From the NCBI GenBank assembly GCA_012976225.1, contig JAAVVG010000001.1, positions 310,001-374,000 on the forward strand: a stretch of DNA of 64,000 bases, written 5' to 3'. The notes under the pieces are model-generated. The model did no database searches. It saw nothing but the letters and a program-made list of their open reading frames with translations, and was not told the DNA's origin. Below, in pieces: positions 1 through 10,761 of this stretch. This DNA is from Golubevia sp. BC0850 (taxonomy: Eukaryota > Basidiomycota > Exobasidiomycetes > Golubeviales > Golubeviaceae). The translations under genes were made by a program, and so were the position numbers. Positions within the stretch are counted from its first letter, which is position 1. The number at the start of each line of letters is the position of its first letter.

Positions 1-254
1 GGGGAGCGACCAACAAGGACGCAGATGAAAGCAACTTCTTCATCGAGCTCCCTCGAACCATCAAGAACTTCTGGAAGCCTTTCTTGATCTGCTTCGCTCT
101 CCTGGGCGGGATCGTCGTCCTGTCGATTGGGGTTCTTCCTCTAGTCTGGAGGATCGAAGACTTCTTCACTTTCTGGCCACTTCTACTCTGTGCTGCTCTC
201 CACATCCTCTACCCAGTTGTTCTCAACCCAGCCCTTCTTAGGTTTTCTTTCTAA
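1..254 (+). CDS. GT2 glycosyltransferase, C-terminal fragment (duplicate copy, 5' part outside window)
   Basis: This is the last 84 codons of a membrane glycosyltransferase, entering from the left edge and ending at TAA 252-254. The sequence is base-for-base the reverse complement of 19090-19343, the final exon of the complete GT2 gene on the minus strand, so the two copies face each other across about 18.5 kb. It encodes two or three C-terminal hydrophobic segments (for example around FWKPFLICFALLGG) and ends ALLRFSF. Whether the rest of a second gene lies to the left cannot be seen. No change separates the two copies, even in the 180 bp after the stop. That implies a very recent duplication, gene conversion, or an assembly that used one locus twice. 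Confidence 0.8.
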   Translation, partial: GATNKDADESNFFIELPRTIKNFWKPFLICFALLGGIVVLSIGVLPLVWRIEDFFTFWPLLLCAALHILYPVVLNPALLRFSF

Positions 255-434
255 AAGTGCATCGCCACCCAAAAAAACCAACAGCCTCTCCTTTCTCCAT
301 TGCCCTTCTCTCAAGCCTCAAGTCTACCCTTCTCAGCTTCAATCGTTTTCTCTCATCTCTTGTTTCCATTTAGATTACATCTGCACCCTTATCCCTTGTG
401 CCTCATTCCTCGTCGCTTCACACTGTACTTTATA
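1..434. repeat. Left arm of 434-bp perfect inverted repeat
   Basis: Bases 1-434 equal the reverse complement of 18910-19343 (paired coordinates sum to 19344) with no mismatch that I found. Identity stops abruptly after the tata at 431-434. From there the left copy reads cctccgcatc, while the matching flank at 18788 and below reads tgataacc (plus strand). The arm may continue off the left edge. Confidence 0.9.
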
Positions 435-645
435 CCTCCGCATCTATCAACACTTTGGTTTGCCTTTAGCACCTTTCTTTCTGACTTCAATTTGCGTAAA
501 AGTCTCCTGGAACTTGAGCGGATTCACGCAGATAGCGGCAACGGTCAAAGACTCTATGGATTGCAAACAAAAGGAGAGTTTCTATTCAACATACTACGAG
601 AATCACAGTCTAAAGAAACAGAGAGGTGGTTCCCTCATGTAGTCT

Positions 646-3600
646 TCACTCTTGTGCATCCTCTTGAGCTGACATCGTCAGTCCTTTCGGCCTTCCCTCT
701 TCCTTGTGTTGACTAGCTCTTCGCAATTTCCCTTTGTCAGCTAGTCTGTGGATTCCAGGGAATTGCGCTGGGTCCAAAGCTTCGTCAACTCCTGAATCTG
801 AGGCAGCTGCGTTGACGTTCGAAGAGGGGATTTGTGAAGCTGGAGTCGAAGAAGATGCGATGGGGGCTGGCTCTGCGACGTGACCATGACGCCAGATAAG
901 ATCTAGTTCTTCCCTGAGCGTCTCTTCTCGGAATCGAAGCCTGATATCTGGGACATTGGATTTGGCGACCACGTTTCCTCTTGGTCCAGGAAGGAAGAAG
1001 TCTGGTCCCAACCAGTGACGTTTGATTTCCATCTCCCAGCCGGATTGGAGAACGGAATTACGAGCAAGTTCGCACATGTCTGGAAGGGTGAATATGGAGA
1101 CGGAGAGGTGTGGTCGCTTGTCAGAAGAGGCTTATCAAGAGAGATAATCGGGACGAGTTCAGGTCTCGATCCAAGATCTACTCACCAGATGGCGTGAGCT
1201 TGTAAATCTGAGTAGCGACACTGTACTCTTCCAGTAAAGGCTCTTTACTCAGATGGAATTGAAGAGGATCGTCGGTAGAGATACTGACGTTCATTCCCAT
1301 CCTGAGGAACGAAGGGAAAGGATTCCTCTCGTAGGATAAGAAGAGAGCATTGTTTGAGAGAGGCGACATGGCTAGTCCGACTTGCTTGAGATAGTAGAGG
1401 TATTGAAGAGCTGGAACCTTACGTAGAAGGATTCCATGAGAAATCGACTGGGAAGTGAGGAAGGCGGCTGCTAGATGATCCGTGTCACCAGCTTCTCCGG
1501 CGTGAGGTCTCAAGACGAAGGTGGTGAAGCCACGCATGCGTCTCCATTGGTTTAAACTCGAGATGTTGGCGAACATGTAGTAGATCCAGTAGTTGTAAGG
1601 AGGACTTTGCTTGTAGTTCCAAAGTCTAGGCACTGGGAACTTGCGATGAACTCTCCTTTCAGGTTTGCTTTCATCGTCGACGAGATCGAATCCGATAATG
1701 CGTTGAAGGAAGATATGGAGCTTGGGGTGAGACTTAGGGTCACGAGTAACTTCGAAGAGAGGTCCGAAGATGTCTGCGAGAGAATAAGCGTGGAGAAGTC
1801 AGAATCGCAGTCGTCGGGACAGAATCCAATCCTCCGAGAGCTCGCGTTTCGTTACTCACTTCTGATGACATCTTCGAAATTATCGACAGTACCACTAGCT
1901 TTGTACACATCGTAAAGTCTTGGAACTTGAATCAACCATCGAACGTTCGGGCTGAACAGCCTGTTGTCCACAATCCAACCGGCTAGCTTGTCCCACTCTT
2001 GTTTGGATCTTCCGTATATGCTCAACCTGTATTCGGCCATCTGATACTTGGACTGCTCGAGATCATTCATGAGTTCCTTTGTGATTTCGGCTAGATACCG
2101 TCCTTGAATGAGATTGTCAGTCTTCAAGAAGATCTCTCTCAAACGAGATTCTCCGATCGGATTGTACTTCAAGTTGAACTTATCGAATCGGTGGAAAGCA
2201 TCTTGATGAGCGTGCATGTCCAAGGTGTCGATGGACAGATCATAGGCTGTCAAGTTCAGAGATCCGAAGACCTGTTGAAGAGTGAGATGAGAGTTGTCTC
2301 TGAAGATTACGATGTCCTAGTAAAGCGAGAAGAAAAACCAGGTTAGTCAGATACTTCGCGAGCGAAAGGGAACTCAAAGCGAGGAACTCACTTCAGGATT
2401 CCTCTTGATCTTTCTCTTGATGAAGCGAAGAAGATGCTTCTGGTTCATACTGGCACTGTGATGAACGTGAGTATCGACCTTACGAACGTTGTAGAAATCA
2501 CTGAAAGACGGATTCAAAGGCATGCACCGTTAGCAGCCGCGTTCTCTTCTGAAACAAAACGAGTAGAACGAGTCACCATACTACTTCACTCACCGATGCG
2601 GCACTCTCTTCATGTCACTAAGCTCTCGATACTCATTCAACAGAGCATACATTCCCCACTTGCTCTCCAAGTACTTCAATCTTCTCCAAGCAAAGCTCTT
2701 GACAGGTCCACTAGAGATGACACTCAAGACTTTATCGAGAGACTTGAAGTATGTTCGTAGAGTAGGAATGTGGAACAAAGGAGAAGGATGAGGAGGCGGA
2801 GATCTTGCCTCATCGTCTTGCGTCGAGGTTGATTTTGATGACTCCTCTTCTTCTATCCATACTTGGCAGACTCCAGATTCATCCATTCCGAAGTTGACTT
2901 TAGCTAATCTGCGCTCTTCTCCGCGGCTCTGTTTGGGACACTGAACCAGGTGCTCTCCTGGCCACTCTACGTCTTCTTCTCTCCAGACTCCAGCTTTCCC
3001 ACCCGTGCTTTCTAGTAGCTGTTGAGCTGCTTTGGCGTTTGCCGGACTTGCAGGTGGAATTCTACGAGGAGGACCAGAGACGTCGTTGGGGTTTGGAGGT
3101 GCTAATTCCTTGTCTTCGGACGTTGATGAGTGTCGATTTGCTTGCGGATCTTCATGTTCCCAGTGAGGTCTCGGAGGAGCTGGATAGATTCTCCAAGGCT
3201 TTGGCTTCATTCCTTGAGGTACTTCATAAGGATTAGCGGAGCGAGAGGAAGAAGTAGGATAGGGATCTTGAATGAATTGCAACTCGTTGTCCAAAGAAGC
3301 GGATCCATCTACTTTGACGTTCTCGTTTGATTCGGCAGTTCCTCCGTTTCCTCCGTTTCCTCTGTTCCATCTCTCACAGAACTCGGCGTCCCAGTTCTTT
3401 GGATTTCCTTCCATTCCTTTGCTCCCGTTCGAATTGTCTTCTTGAAGAGAGACTCCCATGTAGGCTGATCTCATCTCGAGACATTCTTGCAGAGAAGCGT
3501 AAAGAGCTCTCAGCTCTGTCGTTAGCTCGTGATGAGGATCAGCAGAGTTGGTTGGAGCAGTCGACTGTAAGCTTGGGGCTATGGCAACAGCAGCTGCTGC

Positions 3601-4607
3601 AGGCGAGTTTGCGTAAGCTGGGGCAGATTGAGGTTGAAGAAGTGTTGAGGATTGAGCAGAAGATTTGGTACCTCCAGTATCGGCCCCTCCCTCACCAGCA
3701 CTGTCCTCTTCTGGTTCAGGGATGTTGGCTTTGAAAGGCGATGGAACCGTGTGACCATCTCCAGAGATCGAGAGGTCTGAGAGAGGAAGAGCTTGAGGAT
3801 TGGCATTTGTGGTTGAAGATGAGGCTGAGGAGGCTGAGGAGGAATCTTGAGCAATTGTGACTGGCCCGTGAGGGTGAGGTTGATGAGCCCAATAATGAGA
3901 GTCACCCTGGACATCAGCAGAAGAAATTAGGGAGTATTAGCAATCGATCCAAGGTGAGAGAGCTCAGTCGCAAGGCAAGAAAGGAGGATGACTCTCCCAC
4001 TTTCCTCTCCAAGTGGAATGGCTCGAATAAAGCGTCGACATCATAAATTGAGAACGAGGAGGATCAACCATCTTAACCCAAGCCCAGAGCTAGTTTATTC
4101 CCAAGAGGAGCCTCATTCTCTTATCGTACCGTCTTGTCCTTTTCTTCCTGCTCTGCATTCCCTCTCGCCCCTTCCTCTGCTACTCTTCCGTCTGGAACTC
4201 ACCTCTTGAAGCCTCTTCTCATCAGTCTCGTCATAGAAAGGGGTCTCCTTGCTCTTCGCAGGAGGAGTTTGAGGGAGAGGCCCAGAATTGGCTTCTCTCA
4301 ACCCAGAGGCAGCAGCTCCAGTGACTCTTCTGAGAAGGTTTGGAGACTGGGTGCCAGGGCTTGTATCATCTGCCTCCTCTGAATCTGACATGGCAGGAGA
4401 AGAAGGATTTGTTGAGGCTGGAGAGATCAAATCAGAGATTCGGTTGTTGTTGAAGGTTGAAGAAGTTAGAGGAGATGCTGAACGTGTGTTGCTTGAATTG
4501 GAAGGATGGAAGTTTAGAGCTGCAGCGTTCAAACCAGATCCAGTTGCTCCATCTGCCCTATAGTTGTAGTCACTATCACTGCTCTCTTGAGGTGGAACAG
4601 GTGCCAT
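646..4607 (-). CDS. AMD1: AMP deaminase
   Basis: Converts AMP to IMP and ammonia in the cytosolic purine nucleotide cycle. Exons (minus): 4607-4203, 3906-2594, 2500-2392, 2316-1860, 1773-1186, 1079-646. Phases agree throughout and give 1101 aa. The first 450 or so residues are Ser/Pro/Gln-rich and unlike other species, while the rest is the metallo-deaminase barrel. Visible marks are the zinc-binding HxH in [14 protein letters not shown] (about residue 584), [24 protein letters not shown] across an exon junction, and the catalytic [11 protein letters not shown] near residue 925. I start at MAPVPPQ; an in-frame ATG 17 codons upstream (4658) is possible. Intron 1 (296 nt) is much longer than the other four (75-106 nt). 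Identity is very secure; the N-terminal exon is less so. Confidence 0.93.
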
Positions 4608-5006
4608 CTGGAAGGAGTGAAGGTTGATGAAGAAGGAAGGAAGATCCAGGTGACCCAAACGCGATGCGATAAGAAAATTTGAGTTTCTAGCCGCGGAAAA
4701 TTGAACGTCTTCTTTGGCTCTGCAGTTCTTTCGTTGCGTTTAATTGAAACATTGAAAGATTCTGTGAGCACGTTTCACAAATATTCAGACTGATTGACGA
4801 ACACACAATTCCGAAAGCAAGGTAACAATATTTGGCATTGAGAGTAGAGGCAAAGGAAGCGAAGAGAAGTATCTAGAATTGGAATCAATGTCCTTGAGAC
4901 TTTCTAAAATTGAATTAAATCCGAGATGAAACAGAATTGGAGGTTTCCAAAAGCAAGGAGCGTGTAGTTGGGCTCTAAGAAGGACAGAGGACAGAGTCCG
5001 AACTGT
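4608..5006. other. Intergenic, AMD1 promoter / RVS167 3' end
   Basis: About 400 bp between the AMD1 start and the stop of the next minus-strand gene. No open frame looks coding. It should hold the AMD1 promoter and the 3' UTR and polyadenylation signals of RVS167. No clear TATA element was seen. Confidence 0.5.
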
Positions 5007-6716
5007 TTATTCATCCTTCACGTAATTTCTGAAGGGTGAAGAAAGTTGAGTGTTTGAAAATGGGGATAAATAGAGGAACTCAGTCAGCCATGGAATCGTG
5101 AGAAATCTTTCGTGCCCCATTCTCCTCCCCCTCTCCGACTCTACTCACCCTGGAAAGACCCCCTTCTGACCGTTCACCACCCCTGTCCACCAGTCTTCAG
5201 TACTGCCAGTTCTTTCAGTGACCTCTATCCTATCTCCAGCTTTGAAGCTCAAATCTCCATCGGCAGTAGCAGCGTAATCATACAAAGCTACCACATAGTT
5301 CTTAGAGGCTGCACCAGGCTTTGGTTTGGTTGGAGGAGGAGGAGGCGGTCTTTTGCCCGCCGCTGCAGCTACACCGGTGCTTGAAGTGGAATAGGCTGGG
5401 GGAGGAGGAGAAGCTGCTGAAGAGGGTGATCGACCTAGACCTCCCTTAGATGGAGCTCCTGCAGCTAGACCTGTGGCTTTGCCTCCTCGAGAAGCGGTTG
5501 TTGAGGCACGATGAGCTCCTAGGACACGGGCTGGTGGAGTTGTAGATCGACGAGACGGGAGAAGATGAGATTTTTTTTTTTTTGAGGTTGCTACTCCTTC
5601 ATCCCGCTCTCAAGGTAGACAAGTAAGCAACTCACCACTTGGCAAAGGACCTTTCCTAATAGACAAAGCTTCCATCTGTTCAGCAGCATCACTTAATTGT
5701 TGAGCATAAATATCTTCAACACTTCCAGCTTGTTGAGAAATGTCATATTTCCCTTCAGTAAAGTTCTGTAATTTGTCCAAAGTCAAATAGAAGACGTTCA
5801 ATTGCATGTAATAGAAAGATTGCCATAATGGAGAAATGAACCTCGTTGACATTTCGAAGAGTTGAGGAAGTTCTTCTTTTAATGCATTGTTGTAATATTC
5901 ATAATCGGCGGCTGCAGTTTCGAAATCTTGCTCCAGTTTGAACAAACTTTGTTCATCTTTCAGTGTCTTTTCTTTCTTTTCTTTCACTTTTGTGAAGGCG
6001 TTGTTATGACGATCGTAATCTACGAGCTGAGAGAACGGGGCAAAGGAGGAGGAAGGAGGCAAGGTAAGAGATAAGCAAAGCTTCAGAATTGAGACTTCCG
6101 CCAAGATATCATGATTCGAGTAAACCCAAGCATACGCAATCCAAAGAAGAACCTTGAAGTCTCTGCAGAGTAGAGTGGGCCAGTGTTGGAAAGCGAAAGG
6201 CTGTGCTGCTGGAAGGAAGCTATCTCTACCTCATTCCCACTCCCACTCCCCATTGTTTTCCCGCTTCCTCCCAATTGAACAAATCTAATCTTCTCTGTCC
6301 CACTATCAACTCACCTTATGATCTCTCTTTGTGATATTCTTCCTAACAGCCTTCAACACAGTAGTATAATCGTTCAAAGGACCCACGATTCTACTCTCAA
6401 TCAATTCAATCTCTGGAGTCAAAGTTTCTCTAAGATCTTCCATATGAGTATGATAAGCCGAGATGTTAGTTAAGGTATTGATAGATTGAGGATGTTTCCT
6501 TTCTAGATCGAATTCTGAACCCATTGGACTGAAAAGAGCTTGAAAACTTGTACCGAAAGCTGAACCTGCCATTAACATGTTCTTTACTGAATCTCGGAAA
6601 GTTGTTGAATCTTTTAATAGTTTCTCAGTGTACTTTTCGATTGCTAGAAATCTACGTTGGATGTTATCGAATTCTGCGTCAGAGGATTTGGATGAAAGTC
6701 CTACTTTGGAAGTCAT
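5007..6716 (-). CDS. RVS167: RVS167-type BAR and SH3 domain protein
   Basis: Amphiphysin-like protein that bends membrane and links actin at endocytic sites. Exons (minus): 6716-6315, 6026-5636, 5530-5149, 5028-5007, giving 398 aa. Residues 1-265 form the BAR domain ([16 protein letters not shown] start, long helical coiled-coil stretches such as [12 protein letters not shown]). A Pro/Ala/Gly-rich linker follows, and the SH3 domain occupies the last 65 residues ([15 protein letters not shown], then the WW pair of EDWWTG and the closing GNYVKDE). The last 22-nt exon completes the SH3 strand. The acceptor of exon 3 is uncertain: tags at 5590, 5530 and about 5522 all keep the frame, and 5530 gives an intron of normal size (105 nt). 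The 288-nt first intron is long for this locus. Confidence 0.88.
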
Positions 6717-7370
6717 AAGGTGCGGAGTACTGCCAGGTTCAGGTTCAGGAGAAGAGGATAGGAGAATTGGCGAAAGGTGAGTGGATTGAATCTAGTAGAT
6801 GAAAGATTGCTGTACATCATCGACGCGAGTTAAAGTGATTGAAGCTTTGGATGTGCAGATTGAGAGTGGAGTAGCGGTAGCGAGTAGCACTGCATGGTGC
6901 TCAGAAGGAGAATAAGATTTGTGAAATTGGACTTACCGCTTCATCATCTTTCCGAATCCCTTCATGTTCAACTAACTTCAATGATGGGGTGAAAATGAGA
7001 AAGATGGTGGATCGAGGTTGGGGAGAGAAGTTGGGATGGTGATGTCTCGATTCGAGTGCCTCGCGAGATTGCGTCGCCGCCGAAAATGTTCCACAAATTT
7101 TTCTATTCCTTTTCTCTGATGGTTCTTTTTGAAAGAATCTCTGAAAAAGAGAACAAACTTGAGAAACAAAAGGGGGGGCTCTAGCAAAGAAAGAAACGTA
7201 CAAAGGAGTGGTATCTGATGAAATTGCGTTTGAATGAGTTGGCGAATGAAATGACATTGAATTATGCAATCTGCAATTTGATTAGGAAGTCCAATGATTA
7301 ATTGATGGATGAATACCAACTAGACTCCATAAAGAGATATTGACCCGACCCGACCCTACCGAGAGCAAAC
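6717..7370. other. Intergenic, no confident gene
   Basis: This 654-bp stretch lies upstream of RVS167 and downstream of the Mtf2-like gene. Minus-strand open frames of 113-122 codons (6901-7319) overlap each other in different frames and have basic, low-complexity content, so I do not accept them as genes. A good donor (gtaagt on the minus strand near 6936) suggests a spliced 5' UTR for RVS167. Confidence 0.4.
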
Positions 7371-9674
7371 TCAAGCTCCCCATCTCCCACCACCCAAATC
7401 TTTCGCCTTCTCTCCATCTCTTCCGCCCTTCTTTTCCTTTCTCTCGATTTTCTTCCCACTGCTAGCTCCAAACTCTTCTTCTCCTCTAAACCACGCTGAC
7501 TTCTTCCTCTCAACCGCTCTCTTAAATGCTCCACCACTCGGATCCTGTCTACTAAACTTCTTCCCATAATCAATTCCTTTCTTTTCTCGTTTTTCACTTT
7601 CCCATCTACTACGAATATAAGGAGAATTTCCGATAGATCCAGTTTCTGAGAAGCTTCCCTTGAAAGATTTAGATCCAAAAAATTCACTTCTTCTGAAACC
7701 TGGACTTCGATCTTCACTTTCTGTATCTATATGACTTCTTGAACTCTCCTCAAATTCCATTCTCTTGCCTTTTTGCCTTTCCTTTTCCTTCTCTATTTGA
7801 GATTCAACTCTTGTAGGTGAACCAACCAATTTCCTCATCTTTTCAACTACTTGAAGCTTTTCCAAAGATTCTTGAGAATAGGAATTGAATTCTTTCTGGA
7901 GTGACTTCAATTCAGAGATTGGGATCTTGAAAGAATAAGGTTTAGATTCGGAATTTGAAAGATGAGTTGAAGGTGTTTTGAAAGTTGACTCTGGAGCTTG
8001 ATGTCTTCCTTCATTTGAACCTTCAGACTTCCCTTCACTAAGGCCCACTTTCGAAAGCACCGAACTTCTAATACCATTCCTGATAGTTTCCACCACTTCT
8101 CTAAAGTTTTCATTCCCACTTCCCATTTCCAATTCCTCTGCTTCTTCTTCATAAGCTCCCTTTTTCTCTTTTGAATCCAACAATCCAACTCTCTCAGCTC
8201 TTTCAAGAACTTCTAAACAAGATCTCCAATCTCCGAATTCAAACCAATGGACCTTTAAAATCTGTCCATAGAATCCAATAGAAGAGGATAAAATCAAAGA
8301 ATCTATCGAAATCTTCCCAACCAGATTGAACAACGCAATTGAAGATGAAGGAGAATCAAACCTCTTATGAAAAGTTTGGGAAAGATGTGTCATAACTGAT
8401 GAGTAATATGGAGTCTTAATTCCAAAAGGTGGTTCTGTAGTAGACGAAAAAAATTCTTCTTCGACTCTTACTCCCCAAACCTTTTCTCCAAACCATTTCC
8501 AAACATCATCTAATTCTCTTAATTCCCCAATCTCTTCTTTAGCAGCTAACAACTTCTCCTTAATCTCTTTCAAATCTTGTTCGTTAAAGTTTTCTTCTCC
8601 TATCAAATTGTAATGGTTCTTGATTTCATTTCTGATTGAGGATCCTAATTCCCTAGGTGACTTCGAAGTCTTCCCGTATCCAACCCCAAATTGCTGTTCA
8701 TCTTGACGATTAGAATCAATTCGATTCCGATTTTTAAAAGATTGAAGATGAGAAGATCCACCGATTGGATTGGATTCGAATAAACCTATCATTTGAGAGT
8801 CTGAGCTCCTTCCACTCCTTCCTTCAGTAATCATCTCTTCCTTTTGAATTGAACTTCTACTCATAATTGCATCTAAAGTTTCATTAACTCCCATTTCTGT
8901 CTCTTTTGAGCCCTCGATTCCTTCCAAACTTACTTCTTCCGTTCCTTCTTCTTCCTGATCAATCTTCCCCCCCTTTCCCTTATCCTTCCCCGCAACTTTC
9001 GCCCTTGAACCTTCAACTCTAAAACTCTCTTCCTTTGCTAAAAGGTCAAATATCTTTTCGAATTGAACCTTTTCAGGTTGTGTTAAAGGAGGTCTAAATT
9101 CTTTTGATCGAATGGTTTTGGTTCTTCTACGTATTGGAGCTTGGTTTTGAAATGAGAAATCTAATGATGGATAAGTTGAATTTGAAGGGAATAGAATGCT
9201 TCTAGAAGTTGAGAGATCGGAAGAAGATGAAGATGGAGAATCGAGATTGGAAGATTTGGGCAGAGTTGAAGTTGAAGTTGAAGTAGAATCGTCAGATTTT
9301 GAGTAGACGAATGAATCTGGAGATGAGAATAATTGCTCCCATGGTGAAGTAGAAGAGGAGCTTGAGATAGTATTGGAAGTAGAAGTAGAAGTAGAGGCAG
9401 ATTGATCATCTTCTATAGCTCTCTCTTTTCCCTTCCCTTTCGAAGCTTCCATGCTTCGACCCTCATCTTTCTGATGGTAGTTCTCTTCTATCCGCTGATT
9501 TTGATTTGAATAAGAGCAGCTAGAGTGTAGATTGGATCGATGACTTGAGCTTGAAGCTGTTGAAATGCTAGAAGATGAAGATCCCAGCCGCCTACTGCTT
9601 CCTGTCCCTCCAGATCTAGCTAGACATGTCAAGCAGTGGATTGAGAGTTTGCTCTGGTTGAGTCTATTGAGCAT
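7371..9674 (-). CDS. Probable mitochondrial Mtf2-like protein
   Basis: Single-exon gene of 767 aa if it starts at 9674 (MLNRLNQSKLS); an in-frame start at 9773 would add 33 residues. The start at 9674 gives a basic, Ser/Arg-rich, acid-free leader typical of mitochondrial import. Most of the protein is Ser/Glu/Lys-rich and of low complexity. The part with family character is near residues 385-510, with ALFNLVGKISIDSLIL, GFYGQILKVHWFEFGDW and a following helix CLEVLERAERVGLLDS. This resembles the C-terminal domain of Mtf2/Nam1, a yeast factor coupling mitochondrial transcripts to translation. The match is a pattern judgement, so the role is inference. The tail is very Lys/Glu-rich. Confidence 0.5.
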   Translation of the reverse strand: MLNRLNQSKLSIHCLTCLARSGGTGSSRRLGSSSSSISTASSSSHRSNLHSSCSYSNQNQRIEENYHQKDEGRSMEASKGKGKERAIEDDQSASTSTSTSNTISSSSSTSPWEQLFSSPDSFVYSKSDDSTSTSTSTLPKSSNLDSPSSSSSDLSTSRSILFPSNSTYPSLDFSFQNQAPIRRRTKTIRSKEFRPPLTQPEKVQFEKIFDLLAKEESFRVEGSRAKVAGKDKGKGGKIDQEEEGTEEVSLEGIEGSKETEMGVNETLDAIMSRSSIQKEEMITEGRSGRSSDSQMIGLFESNPIGGSSHLQSFKNRNRIDSNRQDEQQFGVGYGKTSKSPRELGSSIRNEIKNHYNLIGEENFNEQDLKEIKEKLLAAKEEIGELRELDDVWKWFGEKVWGVRVEEEFFSSTTEPPFGIKTPYYSSVMTHLSQTFHKRFDSPSSSIALFNLVGKISIDSLILSSSIGFYGQILKVHWFEFGDWRSCLEVLERAERVGLLDSKEKKGAYEEEAEELEMGSGNENFREVVETIRNGIRSSVLSKVGLSEGKSEGSNEGRHQAPESTFKTPSTHLSNSESKPYSFKIPISELKSLQKEFNSYSQESLEKLQVVEKMRKLVGSPTRVESQIEKEKERQKGKRMEFEESSRSHIDTESEDRSPGFRRSEFFGSKSFKGSFSETGSIGNSPYIRSRWESEKREKKGIDYGKKFSRQDPSGGAFKRAVERKKSAWFRGEEEFGASSGKKIERKEKKGGRDGEKAKDLGGGRWGA

Positions 9675-10761
9675 GTCTATCCTTCCAGTTTCACAAACAG
9701 CGCAATTCTGAGGCCAGAGTAGAGGAAGTATTAGAATCGATAGGATTGGGTCTGATGAAGGATTTCTTCTCAACGTTTTTCTCTCTCTCTCTTTTTGCTT
9801 TCCGTCGCCGTCTTCTCAACAGATCGGAAATCTAACGGCTTGTAGAGAAGTAGGGTTTCATTCAAAGAAGATATCTAAAGGGTATACATCATTCCAATAA
9901 TCGCCTCTTCTTCACTCCCACCTTTCAACCTTTTCCGCGACTCTTTCGAACGAATGTTCCCAACTCTGTGAACAAATTCTCCACCAAGATTATAAAAAGA
10001 AGAATTCGTTGTCTGAGAAGGAATTCATCTCATTCCAGCCTACTTTCCATGAAATCTCCCCTTCTCCCATCAAAGCTTACGAAACTACCCTAAGGCTAAC
10101 GATTCACTGAGATGAAAGAAGAGAAGGATCATTGAGCGGAAAGAAGTATGGAATGAGATTGATATCCCGCCGTGTAAAAATTGGTGACAACTATTAAAGA
10201 GTTGACAACAGAGTGTTAGGCGGTTGAGGAGAAGAGAAGCGAAGGAGAAGAAAGGACGAAGAGAAGGCAAGTTCTTTGCGTACTTAACTTTGACAGTCTT
10301 TCACGAGAATGGATTGAGAAGGAAATGGTTGAGATTTGAGATATTTTTGAAAGAGAGGGATGGTTGGTGGGAAGAGAGAAGAAGGGAAAGGGAGAAGAAG
10401 GGAGAAGAAGGGAGAAGAGGAAGATTTTTTTTTTAAGAAGTGCATGGTTATGAGAGCGATGAGCGCGTACTGGCTCGATCACATCTGCACCCATCTTCAT
10501 CCTCTTGTCAACATCTTCTCCATTGAAAGTCAATCCTTTGAGCTTCTAAACTTGAACATCTAACTATCCTTTTAAAACTCCAGGTGCAGCAGATTCAATC
10601 GAACTAGTTACGCCTTTGCGAGCATCTCTCTCCTTCCCTCTTCAACTTCCAGCTTACCACTCATTCATTAGCAACAGAAGGAGATATCAAGCATCTTCAA
10701 GGCTGGGAAGAATAATCTCTCCCAATCACTGAAGCTCTTAACTTGAAATTGGTTAGCTTGT
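9675..10761. other. Divergent intergenic region between Mtf2-like gene and UBP12
   Basis: 1.09 kb shared upstream region of two divergent genes. It holds a CT run at 9780-9793, a purine-rich tract on the plus strand at 10224-10435 (repeats of agaagggag) ending in a T run, and pyrimidine-rich DNA close to the UBP12 start. Open frames in the purine tract are compositional and not coding. No clear TATA box was found. Confidence 0.5.

Noticed and set aside
190-716. Two overlapping plus-strand open frames of 138-150 codons at the left end
   Set aside because: They run out of phase through the GT2 3' end, its flank and the AMD1 3' end; composition is Ser/Phe/Leu-rich, and the same frame appears in the inverted copy.
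10224-10563. Open frames in the purine-rich tract upstream of UBP12
   Set aside because: They are Glu/Arg/Lys-only products of agaaggga repeats on one strand and Phe/Ser/Leu on the other, with no domain or splice support.
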